The notes below the pieces were generated by a model. That model had not been told where the DNA came from, did not search any database, and saw nothing but the letters and a program-made list of their open reading frames with translations. From an uncultured Microcaldota archaeon (GTDB lineage Archaea; Micrarchaeota; Micrarchaeia; Norongarragalinales; CAINOH01), in NCBI GenBank assembly GCA_903851445.1, contig CAINOH010000003.1:1-54763 (forward strand): a stretch of DNA of 54,763 bases, written 5' to 3'. A program made the translations under genes and the position numbers. Each line of letters begins with the position of its first letter. Position 1 is the first letter of the stretch. Positions 1 through 9,500 of the stretch are shown piece by piece.

Positions 1-1
1 G

Positions 2-109
2 GGCCGCGGATACTTCCACCGCTCCGCAGGCGACGCCGACCTCGCAACAATCACGCGCTACGTCCGGACAGATAATGACCCCCGCCAGCAAAAGCTGGCG
101 GCATACTAA
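2..109 (+). CDS. C-terminal end of probable IS200/IS605-type transposase (TnpA), cut by window edge
   Basis: Only the last 35 codons are visible, in the frame starting at base 2 and ending with TAA at 107-109. The peptide contains GRGYFHRSAGDADLATITRY, which resembles the end of IS200/REP-type HUH transposases, where a Tyr in a late helix attacks the single-stranded DNA. The Tyr in ITRYV is the candidate nucleophile. The Gln usually found four residues later is not obvious. Two perfect hairpins follow at once, as expected at the right end of such an element. The family call rests on a short fragment, so another small DNA-binding protein is possible. Confidence 0.5.
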   Translation, partial: GRGYFHRSAGDADLATITRYVRTDNDPRQQKLAAY

Positions 110-132
110 AAACCTACGCCTTTAGGCGTAGG
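82..132 (+). repeat. two consecutive perfect hairpins, probable right end of IS200/IS605 element
   Basis: Hairpin 1 (82-101) has 8-bp arms CCGCCAGC/GCTGGCGG and an AAAA loop, and overlaps the end of the transposase frame. Hairpin 2 (113-132) has 8-bp arms CCTACGCC/GGCGTAGG and a TTTA loop. IS200/IS605 elements carry subterminal hairpins recognised by TnpA on single-stranded DNA. Alternatively, one of the two could be a transcript-end structure. Confidence 0.55.
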
Positions 133-141
133 TAATTTATT

Positions 142-705
142 ATGAGTTGCCCTATCCTTTCAACGATGCTTATGGAAATACCCAACATTTTTGGTTTTTT
201 ATCCCGTCATAAGGGTACGTGCTCGCTTGCTGAAGAGCTCAAGACTGACTACCGCAGGAAGGCATCCGAGCTGCGTTTTTCTCTTTCGGACAAGAACGTG
301 GCGGAGAAGTCGCGTGAGTTCTTCGGTCTTGTCCACTCTTCTTTTTCGCGCCTTTTGGGCATCACGCAGGCCACCACTTTTTCCGAGGTCAAGCGCACCG
401 TCCGGGATGCGGACCACATTGACGACGGCTACAAGATTGCGCTGCTTTCCTTCCTTGACGAGATCGAGCACCTGGAGTACGACTTCCCGGAATTCGTGAG
501 CGAGGCCGAGCTTGAGATTGCAAAGGAAAAGGACGCGGCAATGCACTACCTGAGTTACCTGAAGAAGAAGGCGGGCGGGAACGCAAGGAAAAAGCTTGCG
601 GAGCTTGACCGCATCCTTCTTGAGGACGAGCCGGTCACCGCAAAGGCAATCCTGGAGAACTATATCGGGAAGTTCGAGGAGCTCCTGGAAGGCTTCAAGG
701 TATAA
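142..705 (+). CDS. hypothetical protein, helical
   Basis: A 187-codon ORF that I do not recognise. It has no signal peptide or clear membrane segment. From about residue 25 it is rich in charged residues and looks helical. The C-terminal third (ARKKLAELDRILLEDE onward) could form a short coiled coil. Met10 and Met12 are alternative starts, and the latter gives a product beginning MEIPNIFGF. It sits just after the transposon end and its stop overlaps the convergent vWA gene by 11 nt. That tight convergence suggests a real resident gene and not transposon cargo. Confidence 0.6.
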   Translation: MSCPILSTMLMEIPNIFGFLSRHKGTCSLAEELKTDYRRKASELRFSLSDKNVAEKSREFFGLVHSSFSRLLGITQATTFSEVKRTVRDADHIDDGYKIALLSFLDEIEHLEYDFPEFVSEAELEIAKEKDAAMHYLSYLKKKAGGNARKKLAELDRILLEDEPVTAKAILENYIGKFEELLEGFKV

Positions 706-1633
706 TCCGGTATTTCGTCCCCGAAAGCGCCCAGTCCAGGAACACGAATGCGAATGCCACAATCATCAGCCATACTGAAAGTTCCAGCGGCTGCTTTATG
801 CTCGCAGTCTGCGTCGAAAGTTCGGAGAACGCAGCCCCAAGCTCCCCGTTGTTGAACGCGATTACCGCGCTCCCGCCGGTCGTATCCGCAAGCGACTGGA
901 GCGTTCCCATGTCCAGGCTGGAGAGTATCCCTCCCGCGGTCTGCGACCCGGCGCCTTGCCCTCCCACCCCTATCGCATAGACCTTGACGCCGTCCTCCGC
1001 CGCGTACCTTCCGGCCTCGTCAACGGAAATCCCTGTGTTGGTGTTGCCGTCGGTCAGCACGACTATCGCCTTGGTGCGGTCCGAGCCTATGAGCGCGTTC
1101 GTCGATGCGACTATGGCGTCGCCCATGGCCGTGCCGCCTATCGTGGAGGCGGTGACGTGCGAGAGCGCATCGAGCGCCTCCTGCTTGCCGGACTTGAGCG
1201 GGTCGGAAAGCATCATCGCGCTTGATGAGAACACCACGACGCCGACGTGCGTCGAGTTTGGCAGCTGCGACACGAAGGCGGACGCCTGTTCAAGCGATGC
1301 GTTGAGCCTGCTTGGCGAAAAGTCGGTTGCGCTCATGCTTGGCGAAGTGTCGATTGCGATTACCATGTCGTACTTTGCCGAGGTCTGGTCAAGCATGAGC
1401 GTCGCGCCCGACGCGGAGAGCACGAAGATTGCAAGCGTGACGAGGCGGCCTGCGAGCAGCAGGTAGTTCTTCGGAACCGGCTCGCCCCCGGTAATCCTGC
1501 GCAGCGCCTTGTAGTTCGAGAACATCACCGCCTTCCGTTCGACGTTCTTCAGGCTGTAGAAGTGCACCACCACGAGCGCCGGCAGCAGCACCAGGAACCA
1601 CAGGAATTCGGGTTGGCGGAAAATCAGCTCCAT
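695..1633 (-). CDS. vWA-domain membrane protein (BatA/BatB-like)
   Basis: Membrane-anchored von Willebrand A protein of about 312 aa. Residues 9-25 and 58-78 form N-terminal membrane segments (BatA-type N-terminus). The vWA fold spans about 88-270 with a complete MIDAS: DTSPS, the Thr in GGTAMGDAI, and the Asp in VLTDG. A last membrane segment lies near 290-305. I chose the ATG at 1633 because it overlaps the upstream DUF58 stop by 10 nt; the ORF extends to 1663 without support. In the MoxR-DUF58-vWA module the vWA protein is thought to work with the AAA ATPase in protein maturation or metal insertion. It is the last gene of the operon that starts with the giant surface protein. Confidence 0.88.
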   Translation of the reverse strand: MELIFRQPEFLWFLVLLPALVVVHFYSLKNVERKAVMFSNYKALRRITGGEPVPKNYLLLAGRLVTLAIFVLSASGATLMLDQTSAKYDMVIAIDTSPSMSATDFSPSRLNASLEQASAFVSQLPNSTHVGVVVFSSSAMMLSDPLKSGKQEALDALSHVTASTIGGTAMGDAIVASTNALIGSDRTKAIVVLTDGNTNTGISVDEAGRYAAEDGVKVYAIGVGGQGAGSQTAGGILSSLDMGTLQSLADTTGGSAVIAFNNGELGAAFSELSTQTASIKQPLELSVWLMIVAFAFVFLDWALSGTKYRIIP

Positions 1634-2535
1634 GACTTCTTTCTCCTCCTCAGCATGCCCCATATGGGTGCGGCAAAATCTTTGTCCGTGGCAAGCTCGA
1701 TGAACGTGACGCCGTGCCTTGTGAACGTCGCCTTGACCTCGTCAAGGTCCCTCTTCGCCTCCTCGTTGTAGCGCTTGCGGATTTTCTTGGTGTCCACGAG
1801 CATCTGCTCGCCGGAGAACGGGTCCTGCAGCATTATGTGGCCGGACGCGGGAAGCTCGTTGTCTATAGGGTCGCGGACTATTATTGCTATGACCTGGTGC
1901 TTTCGCGCGGCCACGGCCAGGTTCTTCTTCCAACCCTTGTCGTTGTTGATGAAGTCCGACACCAGGAAAATCAGGCTGTTCCGCGTCATCATGGCGCTTA
2001 CCTTGCCCAGTTGCGCGCCGTAGAGCCCGTGGCCGCCGTAGTTGCGCGCGTCCACCAGTGCGCGCATCATGTTCTTGCACTGCTTGAGGCCCAAGGAGGG
2101 GGCTATGAACTCGCGTATCCTGTTGGACGCCATGCACAGGCCGACCGCGTCGCTTGCGGTAAGCGCGCCCATTGCCATCGAGGAGACCAGCTCCGCAGCA
2201 TACTCATGCTTTAGCTTTTCCTGCGAGCCTAGAAGCATCGAGTTGGAAGTGTTGACCAGGAACATTATGGTGAGGTTGCGCTCCTCGACGTACTCGCGCA
2301 CAAGCAGCTTGTTCGCCTTGAGCGAATGCAGCCAGTCTATCTTGCTTGCGTCGTCGGATGGTGAATACTGGCGGTAGTCGGCAAACTCTATCCCCGTGCC
2401 CTTGAAGACGCTCGGATATTCACCCATAAACTTGGTCGTGACGTTGCGCGCCGCCGAGACGTAGAGCGGCCTTATCTTAAGGTTCTTGCCGATGCTTATC
2501 TTCTTCAGTTCCTGCAATGCCCCCCCGTTGCTCAA
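1624..2535 (-). CDS. DUF58 domain protein
   Basis: Soluble protein of 303 aa with the DUF58 signature: GIEFADYRQYSPSDDASKID around residues 48-67, followed by a degenerate vWA-like fold (FLVNTSNSML) whose MIDAS is incomplete. DUF58 proteins accompany MoxR AAA ATPases and vWA proteins. The start is TTG at 2533-2535, overlapping the MoxR stop codon in a TTGA junction. No ATG lies near enough to compete, so translation is probably coupled to MoxR. Confidence 0.9.
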   Translation of the reverse strand: MSNGGALQELKKISIGKNLKIRPLYVSAARNVTTKFMGEYPSVFKGTGIEFADYRQYSPSDDASKIDWLHSLKANKLLVREYVEERNLTIMFLVNTSNSMLLGSQEKLKHEYAAELVSSMAMGALTASDAVGLCMASNRIREFIAPSLGLKQCKNMMRALVDARNYGGHGLYGAQLGKVSAMMTRNSLIFLVSDFINNDKGWKKNLAVAARKHQVIAIIVRDPIDNELPASGHIMLQDPFSGEQMLVDTKKIRKRYNEEAKRDLDEVKATFTRHGVTFIELATDKDFAAPIWGMLRRRKKSWS

Positions 2536-3554
2536 GTCACCGGCACCTTTGAGAGGATTTCGCGGATGATGGCATCCTGGTTGACGCGCTCCGCTTGGCC
2601 TTCGTAGTTTACTATGATGCGGTGGCGCAGCACGTCGGCGGCGACCTCCTTGACATGTTCTGGCGTGACGAAAGTGTTGCCCGAAAGCAGCGCCTGCGCC
2701 TTGCTTGCAATGTATATTCCTATTGATGCGCGCGGGCTTGCGCCTTCCTCGATGTACTTTCCGGATTCAACGTTGTACTTTCCCGGGTTGCGCGTCGCGT
2801 CGATGATACTCACTATGTATTCTTCCACCTGCGAGCTTAGGTAGATGCTCTTGGTAAGGTTCTGCATCTCCGCAAGCTCCTTCAGGTCGGTGACGCGGTG
2901 CAGGTTGAAGTCGGAAAGCGAGTAGAGCGTGATGTTGCGGTGGAGCACGAGCTTCTCCTCCTCGGGGGTAGGGTAGCCCATGACGAGCTTGAACAGGAAA
3001 CGGTCAAGCTGCGCAGCCGGGAGGTCATACACCCCGAGGGACTCCACGGTGTTCTGCGTGGCAAGCACAAAGAACGGCCTCTGCAGCGGGAACGTCTCGT
3101 CGCCGATGGTGACCTGGTATTCCTGCATGGCCTCGAGCAGCGCGGACTGGACCTTCGGCGGCGCGCGGTTGATTTCGTCAGCGAGCACGAAGTTGGTGAA
3201 AACCGGGCCCTTGATGGTGGTAAAGCCCTTCTTCGGGTCGTAAGTCTTGATGCCTGTGATGTCCGATGGCAGCATATCGGGAGTAAACTGGATGCGCTTG
3301 AAGTCGGCCTTCATCACCTCGGCAAGCGAGGTCATGAGCAGGGTCTTTGCGATTCCGGGCACTCCCTCGATGAGCACGTGGCCGTTGCAGAGCATCGCGC
3401 GAAGCAAAGCGTCAACCACCTTGTCCTGGCCGACCACCACCTGCTTTATCTCGTTCTTTACGCGTGCGAACGTGGCCCTCGCAGTGTGTATCCTCTGCGT
3501 GTCCATGTGCATCTCGGGCGCGTTTTTTTCCTGGATTGTTTTGGACTTACTCAT
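2532..3554 (-). CDS. MoxR-family AAA+ ATPase
   Basis: A 340-aa ATPase with Walker A GVPGIAKT, Walker B VLADEINR, the sensor/arginine-finger stretch ATQNTVESLGVYDLPAAQLD, and the C-terminal lid. MoxR ATPases act as chaperones for assembly or activation of partner proteins, usually with the DUF58 and vWA proteins encoded next to them, as here. The ATG at 3554 (MSKSKTIQ) is preferred because it overlaps the giant-protein stop by 8 nt and has GGGGAG upstream. The longer frame to 3572 is less likely. Overlap with the surface-protein gene makes a shared transcript very likely. Confidence 0.93.
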   Translation of the reverse strand: MSKSKTIQEKNAPEMHMDTQRIHTARATFARVKNEIKQVVVGQDKVVDALLRAMLCNGHVLIEGVPGIAKTLLMTSLAEVMKADFKRIQFTPDMLPSDITGIKTYDPKKGFTTIKGPVFTNFVLADEINRAPPKVQSALLEAMQEYQVTIGDETFPLQRPFFVLATQNTVESLGVYDLPAAQLDRFLFKLVMGYPTPEEEKLVLHRNITLYSLSDFNLHRVTDLKELAEMQNLTKSIYLSSQVEEYIVSIIDATRNPGKYNVESGKYIEEGASPRASIGIYIASKAQALLSGNTFVTPEHVKEVAADVLRHRIIVNYEGQAERVNQDAIIREILSKVPVT

Positions 3555-6500
3555 ATAACTCCCCTGAATCATCCCGTTTCTTGGGCGTAACTACGCGCTT
3601 TAGCATCACGATGGCCAGGCCCGCAACAAGGCCAACCGACGCGATTATCGCGTAAGTGTAATAGTCGTCCCCGGACTTTGACGTGCGGGCAAGGAAAAGC
3701 CCGGTGCCCGCGCCGCTGCCCTGCTTTGAGATTAGCGACAGCGACGACTTGCAGCCGTTTATCGCGTTCGAGGAAAGCTTCATCGCGGTGTCAACCTCGC
3801 CTGCATCCAGGGCCGTCCTTGCGGCCGCCAAATTCGAGTCGAACTCGCGGCATTCCTGGTTCTCCGCCGAAAGCTTCTGTGCAAACGAAAGCTGCTTTTC
3901 CGCCTCCAGCTTCTGCGCAGTGAGGTAGCGCACGACGTTGACTTTCACTTCAACCGAATCGGTGTAGTTGCTTGTCTTTGCCGTAAGCCTCACCTTGTAC
4001 GCGCCAATGGGCACGTTGTCCGTCTTGATTGTGAGCTTGGAGGACTCCGCGGCCCCGGGCTCGATTTTTTCAAACGACGCGGTCCCAAGGTCTGCGGTTA
4101 TGCCAAGCGTCGTTTCGGCCTGGAGTGTCACGGCTTCGAACGTGGTCTGGCCGGAGTTGTAAAGCCCGACGGTGGTTTCAGTCTGGTTGTTCTGGAGCAC
4201 CTCGACGTCTGCAGGCGCCTCGAAAAGGTGGTCTGACACCATCTGGGTCTTCTCGACCTCGTAGGGCACCGGCACGGATTTTTCCACTATCTTCGTTTCG
4301 ACGACGGGGTACGAGCTTGTGCTGTAGACCGTCTGCACGATTGTCTGCGGCTCGTCGAACGCGGGCTCCAAAAGCGCCCACAGGCTCATGTGCGTTGTGT
4401 TTGCGACGATGTAGTCCGTGGTGGTGTTGAGCGTGAAGTTGACCGGTTCCCACGTGCAGGTGTTGTTTACGACTTCGCAGTGCTGGAACTCCACGCTTGC
4501 CTCAGCAACGAGCGACGCGGCCTCGTCGGAGTAGTTGTACGCCACCTGGACGCCGTTGTAGTCGAGCGGGCTTGAGATGTTGAACAGCCGTATGAACCGT
4601 CTGTTCGTGGGCGGCGAGAAGTCCACGCTGGTCGGCGAGTTGTAGGAGAACAGGTTGTTTCCCGTGCTTGCGTTCAGCACTACGTTGCTTACCGTGACGT
4701 TCGGCCCGTTCTCGTTTATCGCCCTGACCTTGTACAATCCGGGCGGGATTGTGACGTTCATGTTAGCCGTTCCGTTTTCCGACGTGGCGTTCCCGATGGT
4801 GGCCTCCGAGTTGAGGTCAAGAAGCTGTATTGATTCCGCGCCCACGCCCGTAAGGCTGAAGTTTTCCTTTGCGGCAAGGCACTCTATCGAGATGTTCTGC
4901 GCCACGGTCTGGTCGCTTGCGTCTCGGACGAGCACCGAAAGGTTGTACGTCCCCACCTGGTCCATGTCCAGGTCGTAAAGCGTCGCGTACACGTAGCTCG
5001 TTTCGTCGCCGGAGTAGTACCACCGGGTAAGCGGCACGGTGGTGCCGTTGGGGTACGTCACGTTCAGGTCGGTGCTGTAGTGGATGGTGTCAAGGTCGGA
5101 CGTGACGTTTATCGCCACCCTGTCGCCAAGCGTGGAGTACGTCTGGTTTGCGAAGAAGTAAGTTATCTTCGGCGTCTCAATCCCGCCGCCGACGTTGCGC
5201 GTGACCACGAAGTGCCTCACGGCGCTGACGTTCGCGGTGCCGTTGTGCCCGTATGCGGTTAGCGTAATCGTCCTTGCGGTCATTGCCGGGTCAATAGGGT
5301 ACGAGTACGTCCAGAGGTTCGGCGACGTCTCGGCCGCGGCGTATATGCCGTTGATCCCGTCGTTTGATATGTTGAGCGTCACGTTGGTAATCCAGCCCGT
5401 GCCCTTCGTCTCATTGACAACTATCGACGCGGTCTGGCCCTGGAAGTAAATCCTGCCGTCCTCCGGGCTTGTGATGTCGAGCGCTGCGGAAATCACCCTG
5501 ATTGTCATGTTGGTGTTCGTGGTCGTGTTCTCGTTGACGGCCGTGGTCTGCAGCGTCTCTGGGTGCGTCGCGCTGTAGGTAAGCGGCGCAAAGTCGGTCC
5601 AGGAGCCGTTGTCAAGCTGGTATTGCCTGACCAGGGTGCAGAACGTGCCGTTCTCGTTCGCGGTGCCGTTGGTCTCGTTGGCGCCCTGCGCGTTCAATAT
5701 CGATATCGTGGCGTTGGGTATGACCTCGTCCGCAAGGCCGATGACGTTGACCTGCGCGTGCCAGTAGCGGGTGAAGTTGAAGCTCTGGTCGTCCATGAAC
5801 ACGGGTAGCACAGACGGGGTGGTGTTCACCGCCATGGTATTGTGAGCGTTGACCATCCCTATGGCGGGCGAGCCGAGCGTGGTTATTGTGGTGTTGTCGA
5901 TTTGGGAATAGTTGGACGACTCGAGGTATATCCCATAGGCGTCCGGGAAGGCGCCTCCCTGGACGATGTTGCAGTTGCGCATCTTCAGCAGGCTTTTCCC
6001 GGAAGCGCTGATCCCGTACCCCGCGCCGGCCTTGGAGTAGTTGATGGTGTATCCTGCGCAGTCAATCGTGATGCCCGGCATGATTGCGTTGAAGCACGTG
6101 CCGGCCGCGTGCACGTTGTTGGTGAGCGTGGTGCTTGCGCTCAGGCTGCCGCAAGTTACCACGTCCAAGTCGAGCGCGACGTCGTCCCGGTTTTGCGTGA
6201 GGTTTACCGCAGTATCGTTGTGTATTATCCCCGCGGTGATGTTGACTATGTAATTGCTGTAGTAGAACTTGCCCGTCGAGTTCTGGAAGAATTCGCGCAG
6301 CGAAACCCGCGGTATCCTGCCGCTTGAGTTCGTCTGGCCCGACGCCCACAGGTAGTTGCTGTTGTCGCGCACGGTCACGCTCGCGCCCTCGAAGCCGGTC
6401 TGCGTCCTGTCAAGCGCAGTCACCTGGGCGTACCACTCGCGGGTAAGCGAAGAGCCGGTGCCGTTGAACAGGATGCTTGACGTGTTCAACGTGGTTGACC

Positions 6501-9500
6501 GGAGCGTGTTGTTCGGCGAGCTGCCCTCGAGGTAGATTGCGTATGCCGTTGACGTCTGGTTGGTGATGATGGTGGAGTTCTCGATGAGGTTGCTTCCGCC
6601 GTTCTTCCAGATGATTGCATGGGACTGGTTGTTGTTCCCGCGCTGGCTTATCGCGCAGTTCTTCAGCGCCACGTTGCTCTGGCCCGTCATGTTCACGGCC
6701 GCGCCCTTCTGCGTGCGCGAGTAGTTGATGGAATACCCCGCGCAGTCTATCGTGATGCCGCTTGCCCAGGTGGTAAAGCAGGTGCCTTCGGAGTAGACGT
6801 TGTTCTTCAGCGTAAGGTCCGAGTTCACCGTCCCGCACGTTGTAGCGTCAAGGTACACCGATGCCTGTGTATTTGAAAGGATGTTGGTCGAGCCGCTCTG
6901 CCCCGTGCTTGACGTGAGCACGGCGTTGGCAACGTATGGGTAGTATAGCGTCGAGCCAGCCTGCGTCTGCATGTACGCCAGCACGGGCGTCGGCGGGGTC
7001 GAGCCCGTCTCATTGGTGAACAGGTTGCGCGCGACCGTGGTGTCAAACTTGTTGTTTATGGATATGTTCACGCCCTCCAGCGGCATCTCGTTGCTCGCCT
7101 TTGCGTTTACCTGCAGGTAGTAGCTGACGTTGAGCATCGATACCGCGTCCGCGAAATACGTGCTGTACGCGTCAGGAGTCACCGCGAACGTGACGTTGAG
7201 GAAGAGGTTCTTCGACGCGGTGCTGTACACGTCGTACCCGCCGGTCGGCGCCAACGCGGTCAGCGTGGAGTCGTTGAACTGGTTGAAGTTCGCGTTCGAC
7301 GCGAACTGGATGCCGTAGTTGTTGGCGTTCAGGCCGGCGGTGATGTTGACCCTGCGGAACATGTTATACGTCGAGGCTGACAGATATACCGCGCTTGTAT
7401 TGGAGTAAAACACGGAATCGTTGAACTGGTTGCTGTTGGATACCGCGTCGAGGTATAGTGCCCATTGCACGCTCGTGATGTTAATGAACGAGAACTTGTT
7501 GTTCTGCGACGATGTCGAAAGCCGGATTCCGTAGCTCGTGTTGGATGCTATTGTGATGTTGGAGAACGTGTTGTTGTTCACGTTGTTGTTCAGCATTGCC
7601 CCGTAGGACGCGTTCGAGACGATGGAGCCTCCTGAGAACGTGTTGAGCTGGGCGTAGCTGTTCAGGTACAGCCCGTATGACGAGTTGCCGTAGATCGTGT
7701 TGTTCGTGAACGTGTTCTCGTTTGACGTGTCGATGTAGACTCCGTAGCCGGCCACCCCTGCGGACGTGTTGGCCCTTATCGCGTTGTTCCGGAAGTCGTT
7801 GCTCTTCGCATTGGACGTGATTGCGACTGCGGTTGACCGGTTGGCGGTGATGTTGTTCTCGTCGAACTGGTTGTCGTCGGAGTTTCCGGTGATGACCAAG
7901 CCGTAGTTGGTGCCGAACGAGATGATGTTGTTGCGCAGAAACGAGTTGTTGACCGACGTTGTCGTTATCGTGATGCCTTCCGCGTTGGTCGCGGTGCCCG
8001 TGATGTTGTTTGACGTGAAGTTGTTGTTGTTTGCCGAGTTTGTAAGCCACACCGCCGAGTCGCCAGCGGTGTCGTTCGAGGTAATCCTGTTGGAGAAGAA
8101 GTTGTTGAACTTGGACGAGTACATGTACAGCCCGTAGTAGCCGGCCGCGTTGCCCGTCTCCATGGAGTTGTCAGTGAATGAGTTGTAGTTGGCGTCGCTT
8201 GTGATGTAAATGCCGTGCTGGGTCCTGCTCCGCAGGTAGTTGCCCGTGAAGTTGTTGCTGGTCGACGCGGAGAGGTATGCCGCTATCGTGTATGCCGTCA
8301 TGAAGTTGTTGTAATACGTGACGTTGGAGGAGCCTGCAAGGTAGGTGCCGTAGCTTGTAGTTGAGGAGACGTTGTTGTTTGTGACTACTCCGCTGTTGCA
8401 TGAGCTGTCGAAGTAAATCCCGATTGCGCTTGATGTGATGTTGTTGCTGTCAATCCTGTTGTTCGTCGCGGTGGTGATGAACTGCACCCCCTGGCCGCCT
8501 GTTGCGTTTATCGTGTTGTTTATGATCGAGTTCGAGGACGTGTACGTCTGGCCGTATATGCCAGTGCCGGCGCGGCCCGTGACGTTGTTCCAGTAGAAGT
8601 TGTTGCTGCTGCAGTCGCCGTTGAGGTAGATGCCATATGTGCCGCTTACGTTGTTCCAGCTGATGTCGTTGGAGCGCGTGTTGGACGTGAGGTAGATGCC
8701 GTACGAGTTCCTTGACGTGACGTTGTTGAACGATATGTTGTTGAACTGCACGTACAGGTACGTGTAGATGCCGTAGTTGTAGTAGGACAGGTTGTTGAAC
8801 GTCACCGTCTCGTTGTTGCAGGTGTTCTGGAGGGCGATTCCGTTATTCCCTGCACTGCCCGTGTTGTTCATCAGGTTGCCGACTATCCTGCTGTTGTCGC
8901 CCATTCCCTGGCAGTCTATCTGCACGCCTCCCGCGTTGATGCCAGTGAGGTTGTTGTACAATACTTGCGTGCCGGCGGAGCTGTAGATGTTGACCGCATA
9001 GTTGGTGCTCGAGGCGGCGATTAGGCTGTTCTGGATGACGTTGTTGTCCGCGTAGTTCTGAATGTATACTGCGCTGTCCCCTCCGGCAGTGACGTTGATT
9101 TTGGATGCGTTGACCAGGTTGTTGGTGGAGGAGTCGTGCAGGTACGCCCCGTAAGTCGAGGCTGCAGCGCCACCCCACAGCGTGACGTTGGAGAAGTTGG
9201 AGTACGAGAGCATGTTGCCCTCGAGTCCGTTCAACCCGGTTGACTTGAACGTTGACGTGTTGACGCTGTTGTAGGAGGAGTTTGAAAAATACGCCGCGGT
9301 CCCGTTTACCAAGACGGTCGTGTTGAATATCGTATTGTTGTTGGTGTTGAGGAAGTTGATTCCCCGGGCAGCGGCGTCGGCCGTCCACTGGCTTATGACG
9401 CAGTTCTTCACCGTGACGTTGTGGAACCCGCCGGGGTTGTAAATCCCGTAGCCCGTTGCGCTTGCGCGGAAGGCTATCATGAAGTTCGCGCAGTTGAGCA

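Noticed and set aside
7400-9400. Repeated GTTGTTG-type motifs suggesting a DNA repeat or CRISPR array
   Set aside because: The repeats are irregular in spacing and are explained by Asn-Asn codons in beta-helix rungs of the giant protein; there are no constant repeats with spacers.
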